The notes under the pieces: model-generated | What the model saw: only the letters and a program-made list of their open reading frames with translations | Database searches by the model: none | Told to the model about the DNA's origin: nothing | Program-made: the position numbers and the translations under genes | Source of the DNA: an uncultured Eubacteriales bacterium | Lineage (GTDB): Bacteria; Bacillota; Clostridia; Oscillospirales; CAG-272 | NCBI GenBank assembly: GCA_900550625.1 | Contig: URSW01000135.1 | Coordinates: 1-5,019 of the forward strand | Length of the DNA: 5,019 nucleotides | Reading direction: 5' to 3' | Part shown: positions 1-5,019 of the stretch, in pieces | Layout of the letters: every line of letters starts with the position of its first letter | How positions within the stretch are numbered: position 1 is the stretch's first letter

Positions 1-70
1 TCGCACTCTTGTCGCATGATACGGCGTCTGCCGTGTACATTCTTCCGGGGATCGCGCTTTTTAAGGTCAT
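1..70 (-). CDS. 5' end of a divergent gene, product not identified (weak FeoA-like resemblance)
   Basis: On the reverse strand an ATG at 70-68 opens a frame that runs without a stop to the left edge, giving 23 residues starting MTLKSAIPGRMYTADAVSC. A strong ribosome binding site (GGAGG, reverse strand, 82-78) lies 7 bases before the ATG, and this is the main reason for the call. The opening (M-T-L-K-S-A-x-P-G followed by a beta-strand-like stretch) recalls small FeoA-type ferrous-iron transport proteins, but 23 residues are too few to assign a family. The gene would be divergent from tsaE with about 130 bases between the starts. Alternative: a forward gene ending at the TGA at 84-86 (27 sense codons visible, codon choice also plausible). 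The reverse reading is preferred because of its SD. Confidence 0.45.
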   Translation of the reverse strand, partial: MTLKSAIPGRMYTADAVSCDKSA

Positions 71-76
71 AAGCAG

Positions 77-82
77 CCCTCC
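77..82 (-). promoter_or_regulatory. Ribosome binding site of the divergent leftward gene
   Basis: The reverse strand reads GGAGGG here, followed by six bases (CTGCTT) and then ATG. This is a near-ideal Shine-Dalgarno site. It is what decides that the left edge is read as a leftward gene start and not as the tail of a rightward gene. Confidence 0.5.
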
Positions 83-125
83 GTGATGCCTGATGCATGA
101 TTTTGCCGCACAGGCGATTTTTATG

Positions 126-154
126 TTGAACTTTGCCTTTCGATATGCTATACT
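126..154 (+). promoter_or_regulatory. Sigma-A-type promoter for tsaE-tsaB
   Basis: The -35 box is TTGAAC (126-131, 4 of 6 consensus bases) and the -10 box is TATACT (149-154, 5 of 6), separated by exactly 17 bases. A TGC triplet directly before the -10 (146-148) makes it an extended -10 promoter. Transcription should begin near 161, leaving a leader of roughly 43 bases before the tsaE start at 204. It is the best promoter match seen in the window and probably drives tsaE and tsaB, possibly further. Confidence 0.7.
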
Positions 155-194
155 AAATATGTATGCTGCAGATTGCGGCTTTATCAGAAAAAAC

Positions 195-202
195 GGTGAT
201 CC
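195..202 (+). promoter_or_regulatory. Atypical ribosome binding site that fixes the tsaE start
   Basis: GGTGATCC ends one base before the ATG at 204. It lacks the usual AGGAG core but is complementary to the GGATCACC part of the 16S rRNA 3' end, so pairing would be shifted toward the start codon. It supports 204 over the upstream ATG codons in the same frame. Confidence 0.4.
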
Positions 203-203
203 T

Positions 204-659
204 ATGACAAAGATTACAAAATCGGCGGACGAGACCGAAGCGCTCGGCGCGTATATCGCATCTCTTCTCGACAAAAAAACGTCGTTTGTCGCACTTTACG
301 GCGAAATGGGCGCGGGTAAGACCGCGTTTGTGCGCGGGTTTGCCTCGGTCATCTCACCCGGAAGCCGCGTGAAAAGCCCGACTTATACCGTGGTGAACGA
401 GTACAGGCGCGGGGAGATTCCGCTTTTCCACTTCGACCTCTACCGCCTTTCCTCTCCCGAGGAGCTTGATTCGCTCGGCTTCGACGAGTATGTCTCGTCG
501 GGCATCTGCATTGCGGAATGGCCGGATATGCTCGGCGACGACCTTCCCGAAAACGCGGTAAAGGTGTACATCCGCCGCATCGGGGAAAACGAACGCGAGA
601 TCACGGCGGAGGGAATCGAGGATATCGCCGACGCGGACGGCGGCGACTCCCGGAGATGA
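204..659 (+). CDS. tsaE: TsaE, ATPase of the tRNA t6A biosynthesis complex
   Basis: A 151-residue cytosolic P-loop protein of the TsaE (YjeE) family. It binds ATP and works with TsaB and TsaD in making N6-threonylcarbamoyladenosine at position 37 of ANN-decoding tRNAs; its ATPase is thought to reset the complex. The Walker A motif GEMGAGKT is at residues 33-40. Family motifs follow: SPT at 58-60, HFDLYR at 76-81, a LGFDEY segment near 91-96, and EWPD at 105-108. The length is normal for the family. The frame stays open upstream to an ATG at 93, but 204 is preferred: it gives the usual short N-terminus, it lies downstream of the promoter (a start at 93 would lie upstream of the -35 box), and GGTGATCC just before it complements the 16S rRNA tail. 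tsaB follows 22 bases after the stop. The C-terminal tail (residues about 137-151) is acidic and poorly conserved-looking. Confidence 0.95.
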   Translation: MTKITKSADETEALGAYIASLLDKKTSFVALYGEMGAGKTAFVRGFASVISPGSRVKSPTYTVVNEYRRGEIPLFHFDLYRLSSPEELDSLGFDEYVSSGICIAEWPDMLGDDLPENAVKVYIRRIGENEREITAEGIEDIADADGGDSRR

Positions 660-681
660 AAAAGAAAGGTGAAAGCTTTCG

Positions 682-1407
682 ATGAACGGTGCGGATAAGG
701 AAATGACGGTGCTCGGAATAGATACGTCCTCGGCTTTTGCCTCGGCTGCGCTCGTGAAAAACGGGACTTTGGCAGCATCGTTTACGCTGAATGCCGGGCA
801 TACCCATTCGGAGACGATTCTCCCGATGATAAAGAACGTGCTCGGCGCGTCGTCGGTGACGGTTGACGAAATATCGCTCGTCGCATGCACGACGGGGCCC
901 GGCTCCTTCACGGGAGTGAGGATCGGGGTGTCAAGCGCAAAAGGACTGTGCGAGCCGCGCCGGATCCCGTGTGTCGGTGTATCTGCGCTTGAAGCGGCAT
1001 CGTACACCGCAGCGGGGACGGACGGAATATGCGTTCCGGTCACGGATGCGAGACGGGGCAACGTCTATGCGGCGGCGTTCGACGTGCGCGGCGAAAAGCC
1101 TGTGCGTCTTTTCGAGGATACGATAATCCCGATCGGGGAGCTTTGCGCTCTGCTCGGGCAGTACGGACAGACGGTGTACTTCGTCGGAGATGCGGCGGAG
1201 GCGCTTTCCCGTGCGGCGCACGAATGCGGACTGCATTCTCCCGCGCTGTCCCCGTGCATGAGAATTTCACAGACGGCATCGGGCGCATGCTTTGCCGCGA
1301 TCGACGCATGGAAGTGCGCGTCGGATAAAGAAAAATTCGAGGCGAAATATCTTTCGCCCGTGTATCTCCGCGACGGACGGATGTCAAATCCGGGCGGGGA
1401 AAAATAA
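682..1407 (+). CDS. tsaB: TsaB, scaffold subunit of the tRNA t6A biosynthesis complex
   Basis: A 241-residue protein of the TsaB (YeaZ) family, an inactive ASKHA-fold relative of TsaD. It dimerises with TsaD and is needed for threonylcarbamoyl transfer to tRNA A37 in the cytosol. Visible motifs: IDTSS at 13-17 (first phosphate-loop-like strand), HTHSETILP at 40-48, GPGSFTGVRIG at 72-82 (the family signature), KGL at 87-89, DARRGNVY at 122-129, and a C-terminal YLSPVYLR at 223-230. Length is typical or slightly long. The chosen ATG has AAAGGTG (665-671) 10 bases upstream. An ATG at 703 would start exactly at the conserved MTVLGIDTSS and remains possible, but the AAGGA before it is too close. 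It sits 22 bases behind tsaE, fitting one operon. The rimI and tsaD genes that often follow in Firmicutes are absent here; a glycosidase comes next. Confidence 0.95.
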   Translation: MNGADKEMTVLGIDTSSAFASAALVKNGTLAASFTLNAGHTHSETILPMIKNVLGASSVTVDEISLVACTTGPGSFTGVRIGVSSAKGLCEPRRIPCVGVSALEAASYTAAGTDGICVPVTDARRGNVYAAAFDVRGEKPVRLFEDTIIPIGELCALLGQYGQTVYFVGDAAEALSRAAHECGLHSPALSPCMRISQTASGACFAAIDAWKCASDKEKFEAKYLSPVYLRDGRMSNPGGEK

Positions 1408-1504
1408 AACCGTGCTGCCGGGGGCGCGCTGCCGCCGAGGAGCGGGGAGTGTAGCGCTCTGATGTGCGGCAGGTACGGAAAATGAATTAAGGAGCATACG
1501 GAAC
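1408..1504 (+). other. Intergenic region tsaB to glycosidase; repeats, no clear promoter or terminator
   Basis: The first part is very GC-rich and holds a direct repeat GCTGCCG (1414-1420 and 1428-1434). A seven-base inverted repeat, CTGCCGC (1429-1435) and GCGGCAG (1466-1472), encloses a 30-base loop. No run of T follows, so a Rho-independent terminator is not supported. No convincing -35/-10 pair was found. The last part carries the SD of the next gene. Co-transcription with tsaB is therefore possible but not shown. Confidence 0.4.
1489..1494 (+). promoter_or_regulatory. Ribosome binding site of the GH110-like gene
   Basis: AAGGAG, ten bases before the ATG at 1505. It is a strong Shine-Dalgarno site and the only good one near this start, so it fixes the N-terminus and supports the absence of a signal peptide. 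Confidence 0.7.
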
Positions 1505-3097
1505 ATGAACGAGATAAAGCTTTCGCAGTTTAAAGGAGCGGACGACAGAGAACGCTTTGCCGCAGCGCTTTCGTATATGAGAGAGCGCCCCGGAATGACG
1601 CTTTTCGTCGAGCCGGGAGAATATGTGATAACCACTCCTCTTGCGAGGGAGACGATGAACAACGCGATAACGGGCAAATTCGGCACAAATCCGGAGGAAG
1701 TGATGTTCAAACCGGATTTTCGCTACGACCGCGGACTTGATTTCAGCGGACACATAAGCAGCCGCATTATCGCGGACGGCGTGACGCTTATGATCGACGG
1801 CTTCATGGAGCCCGTGTCCGTGCGCGACTGCTCCGGAGTTGAGATCGTCGGACTTACGATCGACCATGTGAGAAAGCCGTACACCAAAGGAAGGATCATC
1901 TCGTGGACGACGCTGGACCGCGACGAGAATACGGCGGAGATCCTCGTTGACTTCCCCGAAAACTTCCCCATCAATCCCGATATAATCTATCCCCGATATT
2001 GCACCTATGTGCCCGATAAGGAGCGCTTCGGCAAGGATTTCGGAATAAGATCGTTCACCTATATCGACGATCACCGCGCGCGTTTCGTCCTTGAGCGCTC
2101 CGACAAAAGCTTTGTCGGAAACGAGCTTTACCTGTGGCACTCGTTCCATTCGCGCCCTGCGATACTTATCGAGAACGCAAAGGACACCGTGCTTCGCGAC
2201 GTGACGATACACAGCCAACCCGGCATGGGTATCGTCGGACAGAAGGCGGAGAACATCCTCATCGAGCGTCTGAGGGTAATTCCCTCCGTCGGAGACCATA
2301 TCTCGACGAATACAGATGCGACGCATTTTGCATCCTGCCGCGGACTTCTTCGTCTTGACGGCTGCGAGTTCGAGGGTCAGGGCGACGATTCGATCAACGT
2401 GCACACATATTACTATACCGTGATCTCCCATGAGGGAGAGCGCTGCCGTCTTCAGATCAAGGCACCGACGGGAACGCACGCGCAGTCGCTCGATTATCCC
2501 GAGATCGGGGATAAGCTTGAGCTTACCGATAAAAAGACGCTTCTCAGCGTCGGCGAATACCGCGTCGTCGATTGCCGTCCCGATTTTGAAGGATTCTTCT
2601 GCGATGTCGTGCTTGACCGCGCGCTTCCCGATGACCTCGACGATTATTTTATCGCGGACCCCGACGAGCTTCCCGTGCTCGAATTCGTGAACTGCCGCGC
2701 GCGCAATCATTACGCGCGTTCAATACTCATAAAGTGCCGCAGTGCGCTGATCGAAAACTGCACCGTGTCGGATGTCTTTGAATGCGCGGTCAAGATCGCG
2801 GCGGAGGCATGGTGGCATGAGGGCATCTCCACGGCGGATGTCACGGTGCGCCGCTGCCGCTTTATCAACTGCGGACGCCGTCTTACCGAATGCGGCGGAG
2901 TTTATGTGCGCATGGACTGCGAGGACAGCACCACCAAGGCGCACGGACTTGTCACGATCGAGGACAACATTATCGAGTGCCCCGAGGCGCACCATGGAAT
3001 TGTCGTGAAAAACACGAAGCAGGCGATCGTTCGCCGCAATCACATCGTGTCGGCAAAGCAGAATTGCTGCATAGAGCCCGGAGTCGAGGTGCTCTGA
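1505..3097 (+). CDS. GH110-like alpha-1,3-galactosidase, right-handed beta-helix, cytosolic
   Basis: A 530-residue protein. Residues 5-47 form the pectate-lyase-type cap (DDRERFAAAL, then FVEPGEYVITTPL). Short beta-helix turns follow (about 82-121, 216-300, 389-430, 445-522). Two segments poor in helix-turn pattern, about 122-212 and 303-388, look like inserted beta-barrels. Residues 264-300 hold the core signature: STNTDATHF (267-275), CRG, then GQGDDSINVH (291-300). D271, D294 and D295 match, in identity and spacing, the acidic residues I recall as essential in GH110 (D321, D344 and D345 of a Pseudoalteromonas enzyme). GH110 enzymes are inverting exo-enzymes that remove terminal alpha-1,3-linked galactose, for example from blood group B or linear Gal-alpha-1,3-Gal. 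There is no signal peptide or transmembrane segment, and 18 cysteines are present, so it likely acts inside the cell. Family assignment is from motif memory; substrate is inferred. A related uncharacterised beta-helix family is the main alternative. Confidence 0.65.
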   Translation: MNEIKLSQFKGADDRERFAAALSYMRERPGMTLFVEPGEYVITTPLARETMNNAITGKFGTNPEEVMFKPDFRYDRGLDFSGHISSRIIADGVTLMIDGFMEPVSVRDCSGVEIVGLTIDHVRKPYTKGRIISWTTLDRDENTAEILVDFPENFPINPDIIYPRYCTYVPDKERFGKDFGIRSFTYIDDHRARFVLERSDKSFVGNELYLWHSFHSRPAILIENAKDTVLRDVTIHSQPGMGIVGQKAENILIERLRVIPSVGDHISTNTDATHFASCRGLLRLDGCEFEGQGDDSINVHTYYYTVISHEGERCRLQIKAPTGTHAQSLDYPEIGDKLELTDKKTLLSVGEYRVVDCRPDFEGFFCDVVLDRALPDDLDDYFIADPDELPVLEFVNCRARNHYARSILIKCRSALIENCTVSDVFECAVKIAAEAWWHEGISTADVTVRRCRFINCGRRLTECGGVYVRMDCEDSTTKAHGLVTIEDNIIECPEAHHGIVVKNTKQAIVRRNHIVSAKQNCCIEPGVEVL

Positions 3098-3238
3098 GCT
3101 CGGACGGACGAAGCGCTGCGTATCTGTGTGTGCCGGCGGTGAATACGCAGATAACAGAGGCGGGGGATTCCCGCAGGCCGTGTGCGCTGCCGCGTTAATC
3201 GGAATCAGCAAAAGCAGTAAAGGAAAAAACAGATCAAA
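3098..3238 (+). other. Intergenic region glycosidase to MATE gene with two small hairpins
   Basis: An eight-base inverted repeat CTGCGTAT (3116-3123) / ATACGCAG (3143-3150) encloses 19 bases. An overlapping alternative pairing TATCTG (3121-3126) / CAGATA (3148-3153) uses part of the same arms. A second hairpin, GCGGG (3160-3164) / CCCGC (3170-3174), has a five-base loop. Neither is followed by a T-run, so neither is a standard Rho-independent terminator. No convincing promoter was found. The decamer GCGCTGCCGC (3184-3193) also occurs at 1426-1435 in the previous intergenic gap. Confidence 0.4.
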
Positions 3239-4630
3239 ATGCAAACTTCACAGAATAAAATGGGCACGATGCCCGTAAACCGACTTCTCCTGACGATGAG
3301 CCTGCCTATGGTTGTGTCTATGCTCGTTCAGGCTCTTTACAACGTAGTTGACAGCATGTTTGTCGCTCAGATCAATCAGGATGCGCTTTCGGCGGTTTCG
3401 ATGGTGTTCCCGATACAGAACCTAATGATCGCTTTCGGCGTCGGGATCGGTGTCGGTGTCAATGCGCTGCTGTCGCGTTCCCTCGGACAGGGGGATTCAA
3501 AACGGGTAAACGATGCGGCGGGGCAGGGCTCATATGTTTATGTTGTCCTGTATCTCATATTTCTTGCGATCGGACTTTTCTTGTCCGAACCCTTTATGAG
3601 AAGCCAGACCGATATCGAATCGATCATCGCGTACGGCACAGACTATATGTGGATCGTCTGCGTCTTTTCCTTCGGGCTGTTCACTCAGCTTCTTATAGAG
3701 AAGCTTCTTCAGGGAACGGGCAGAACCGTGCTCTCCATGCTTGTACAGGGGCTCGGCGCGATAATCAACATCATTCTTGACCCGATCCTCATTTTCGGAA
3801 AGATAACCCTTCCCGGCATCGGTGACATACTCACCTTTGAGCCGATGGGTGTTGCGGGTGCCGCCGCGGCTACGGTGATCGGTCAGTGCATCGCCGCGCT
3901 CTTTGCGGTCGTGCTCAATCACCGCCTGAATCATGAGGTGAAAATGCGCTTCAGAGGCGCGCGCCCGGAAATCGGAACGATAAGGACGATCCTCGCGGTC
4001 GGCATCCCCTCGTCGATAATGGGCTCGATCGGCTCGGTCATGACTTACGGAATGAACCGCATACTTATCGGGTTCTCATCCGTGTGCGTCTCCGTTTTCG
4101 GCGCGTACTTCAAGCTTCAGAGCTTCGTTTTCATGCCGGTGTTCGGACTGACAAACGGCATGATCCCGATAGTTGCGTTCAACTACGGAGCACAGCGCCC
4201 CGACCGCATGAAAAAGACCGTGCGCCTTTCCGTAATATATGCGGTCGCGGTGATGATCGTCGGACTTGTCGTCTTTCAGGTCATTCCCGATAAGCTGCTG
4301 CTTCTCTTCAACGCCGATGAAGAAATGCTCACCGTCGGCTGCCGCGCACTGCGCATAATATCGCTTTCGTATGTGTTCGCGGGATACGGTATCGTGGTAT
4401 CCGCCGTGCTCCAATCCCTCGGACACGGCTTCAAGAGCATGTGCATATCCCTCATACGCCAGATCGCGGTGCTTCTTCCCCTTGCGTTTATCTTTTCACT
4501 CACCGGCGATGTCGGAACGGTGTGGTTTGCGTTCCCCGCAGCCGAGATCGTGTCCGTTATCACCTGCACGGTGTTCTTCCTTCATATCAGAAAGCGGTAT
4601 TTCGCAGTCGAGGAGATTGCGGAGGAATAA
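3239..4630 (+). CDS. MATE family efflux transporter (MOP superfamily)
   Basis: A 463-residue inner-membrane protein with the length and twelve-helix pattern of multidrug and toxic compound extrusion transporters, which export organic cations, drugs or metabolites using a Na+ or H+ gradient. The two six-helix halves are recognisable. Helix 1 carries LVQALYNVVDSMFVAQ (29-44) with D38. The loop motif at 66-89 (FGVGIGVGVNALLSR, then LGQGDSKR) is echoed in the second half at 303-326 (GLTNGMIPIVAFNYG, then RPDRMKK). NIILDPILIFG is at 177-187 and VGIPSSIMGS at 254-263. The C-terminus is short, charged and cytosolic. The opening KMGTMPVNRLLL is typical of Firmicute members close to YoeA/MepA-like MATEs. 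AAAGGA (3219-3224) lies 14 bases before the ATG, a longer gap than usual. The next ATG (3260) has no SD. Substrate cannot be read from sequence; being next to a glycosidase does not show glycan export. Confidence 0.93.
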   Translation: MQTSQNKMGTMPVNRLLLTMSLPMVVSMLVQALYNVVDSMFVAQINQDALSAVSMVFPIQNLMIAFGVGIGVGVNALLSRSLGQGDSKRVNDAAGQGSYVYVVLYLIFLAIGLFLSEPFMRSQTDIESIIAYGTDYMWIVCVFSFGLFTQLLIEKLLQGTGRTVLSMLVQGLGAIINIILDPILIFGKITLPGIGDILTFEPMGVAGAAAATVIGQCIAALFAVVLNHRLNHEVKMRFRGARPEIGTIRTILAVGIPSSIMGSIGSVMTYGMNRILIGFSSVCVSVFGAYFKLQSFVFMPVFGLTNGMIPIVAFNYGAQRPDRMKKTVRLSVIYAVAVMIVGLVVFQVIPDKLLLLFNADEEMLTVGCRALRIISLSYVFAGYGIVVSAVLQSLGHGFKSMCISLIRQIAVLLPLAFIFSLTGDVGTVWFAFPAAEIVSVITCTVFFLHIRKRYFAVEEIAEE

Positions 4631-4655
4631 AACCCGCTCAGCCGAGCATATAATA

Positions 4656-4708
4656 CCGCGGGCGGCGCGTTTGCCGCCGGGCGCAGGCGTTTGTGCGCGC
4701 CGCCGCGC
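4656..4708. repeat. GC-rich inverted repeat after the MATE gene, possible transcription end structure
   Basis: GGCGGCGCG (4661-4669) is perfectly complementary to CGCGCCGCC (4696-4704); with one bulged base (4660), three more pairs are possible (4657-4659 with 4705-4707). Two smaller hairpins compete with it: GGCGGC (4661-4666) / GCCGCC (4673-4678) with a six-base loop, and GCGCA (4681-4685) / TGCGC (4694-4698). It begins about 30 bases after the MATE stop codon, a usual place for a terminator. What follows (AGATTTAACATT) is AT-rich but lacks a T-run, so intrinsic termination is uncertain. Rho-dependent termination or transcript 3'-end protection are alternatives. Confidence 0.5.
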
Positions 4709-4710
4709 AG

Positions 4711-4916
4711 ATTTAACATTATACTGCAGAAAAAGCGTCTGTATCGGGCTATAATTATAACGGCATTTCTTAATTACGCACATTATAACGCAGGCGGCGG
4801 TCGGAACCGTATGCTCACGCCGTGAACGCCGCTTCTTCACTCTTCAGAATACTTCTTCCGCGCAGCTTTGAAAAATCCGTGCGGAGGCTTTGAACGGAGA
4901 AAGGAAATCTTTTCGT
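4711..4916 (+). promoter_or_regulatory. AT-rich promoter-like stretch and structured leader of the exported-protein gene
   Basis: Bases 4711-4791 are clearly more AT-rich than the rest of the window. They contain a perfect -10 hexamer TATAAT (4750-4755), although no good -35 sits 16-18 bases upstream. ATTATAACG occurs twice as a direct repeat (4754-4762 and 4782-4790), 28 bases apart. Downstream the RNA could fold: GCGGCG (4794-4799) / CGCCGC (4827-4832) enclosing the palindrome TCACGCCGTGA (4815-4825), then TCCGT (4876-4880) / ACGGA (4894-4898) directly before the SD. No known riboswitch class was recognised. Confidence 0.4.
4900..4905 (+). promoter_or_regulatory. Ribosome binding site of the exported-protein gene
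   Basis: AAAGGA, part of the purine run AGAAAGGAAA, lies 11 bases before the ATG at 4917. It supports that start even though only the N-terminus is in the window. Confidence 0.6.
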
Positions 4917-5019
4917 ATGAATCACAGAATTTCGGTACTTATTTCGGCAGTCCTGATCGCGTCGTCTGCGGCTGTATATTCCGTGTCTGCCGCCGCCCCG
5001 GGAGATCCGCCGGAGACGG
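4917..5019 (+). CDS. N-terminus of a secreted protein, cut by the window edge
   Basis: Thirty-four codons are visible from an ATG with a good SD. The product starts MNHRISVLISAVLIASSAAV: a short basic n-region (H3, R4), then an uninterrupted hydrophobic core of about 18 residues, and a small-residue region (VSAAAP) that fits signal peptidase I cleavage around residues 25-27. The mature start GDPPET is proline-rich and acidic. No lipobox cysteine is seen in this part, so a Sec-exported, non-lipoprotein product is likely. Nothing visible identifies the function. The 286-base gap before it, with its own promoter-like elements, suggests it is transcribed separately from the MATE gene. Confidence 0.65.
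   Translation, partial: MNHRISVLISAVLIASSAAVYSVSAAAPGDPPET

Noticed and set aside
93..203. N-terminal extension of TsaE from the ATG at 93
   Set aside because: It would place the start codon upstream of the -35 box at 126; the added residues match nothing in the family and there is no SD.
354..1061. A 235-codon reverse-strand frame across tsaE and tsaB
   Set aside because: It overlaps two genes with unmistakable family motifs on the forward strand and encodes a low-complexity product with no known domain.
1408..1472. Rho-independent terminator after tsaB
   Set aside because: The only stem has a 30-base loop and no T-run follows.
1487..2710. A 407-codon open frame on the reverse strand opposite the glycosidase gene
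   Set aside because: Its length follows from the GC-rich codon bias of the forward gene. The translation has no recognisable domain, while the forward frame has clear beta-helix and catalytic motifs and an SD.
1505..3097. Pectate lyase or GH28 polygalacturonase identity for the beta-helix protein
   Set aside because: The cap and helix repeats are shared with these families, but the TNTDATHF and GQGDDSINVH pattern fits GH110 better, and the GH28 signatures (NTDGxD, then GHG and RIK) are not present.
4371..4754. A 127-codon forward frame overlapping the end of the MATE gene
   Set aside because: Out of frame with the MATE gene, rich in Arg, Ser and Pro as expected of a shadow frame, with no SD and no domain.
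4718..4787. Three leftward TATAAT hexamers (4718-4723, 4754-4759, 4782-4787 read on the reverse strand)
   Set aside because: No credible reverse-strand gene lies to their left, and they are expected in an AT-rich stretch.

Overview
The window looks like chromosomal DNA from a moderately GC-rich Firmicute, most likely an uncultured gut-type member of the Clostridia. This is an inference from the tsaE-tsaB pair, the Firmicute-style MATE transporter, purine-rich Shine-Dalgarno sites and a strong preference for G/C-ending codons. No rRNA, tRNA, CRISPR array, insertion sequence or phage gene was seen.

Layout. Bases 1-70 hold the start of a leftward gene that runs off the window; it has a well-placed SD but only 23 codons are visible. 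A divergent intergenic region follows, with a good sigma-A-type promoter (126-154) facing right. Then come four complete rightward genes: tsaE (204-659), tsaB (682-1407), a 530-residue beta-helix glycosidase resembling family GH110 alpha-1,3-galactosidases (1505-3097), and a 463-residue MATE-family exporter (3239-4630). After a 286-base intergenic region with a GC-rich inverted repeat and an AT-rich promoter-like stretch, a gene for an exported protein begins at 4917 and is cut by the right edge.

How the genes work together. TsaE and TsaB are partners in the t6A tRNA-modification machinery (with TsaD and TsaC, not in this window), and their 22-base spacing fits co-transcription. The glycosidase has no signal peptide and 18 cysteines, so it probably acts in the cytosol on small imported galactosides or glycans. 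It and the MATE exporter lie on the same strand, 97 and 141 bases after their upstream neighbours, with no convincing U-tract terminator between. Read-through from the tsaE promoter is possible but unproven, and no functional link to t6A synthesis is implied.

The most noteworthy item is the cytosolic GH110-like enzyme, which keeps the acidic residues expected of the family. I found no clear evidence of an undescribed multi-gene system. The non-coding segments at 3098-3238 and 4631-4916 carry inverted and direct repeats that the genes do not explain.
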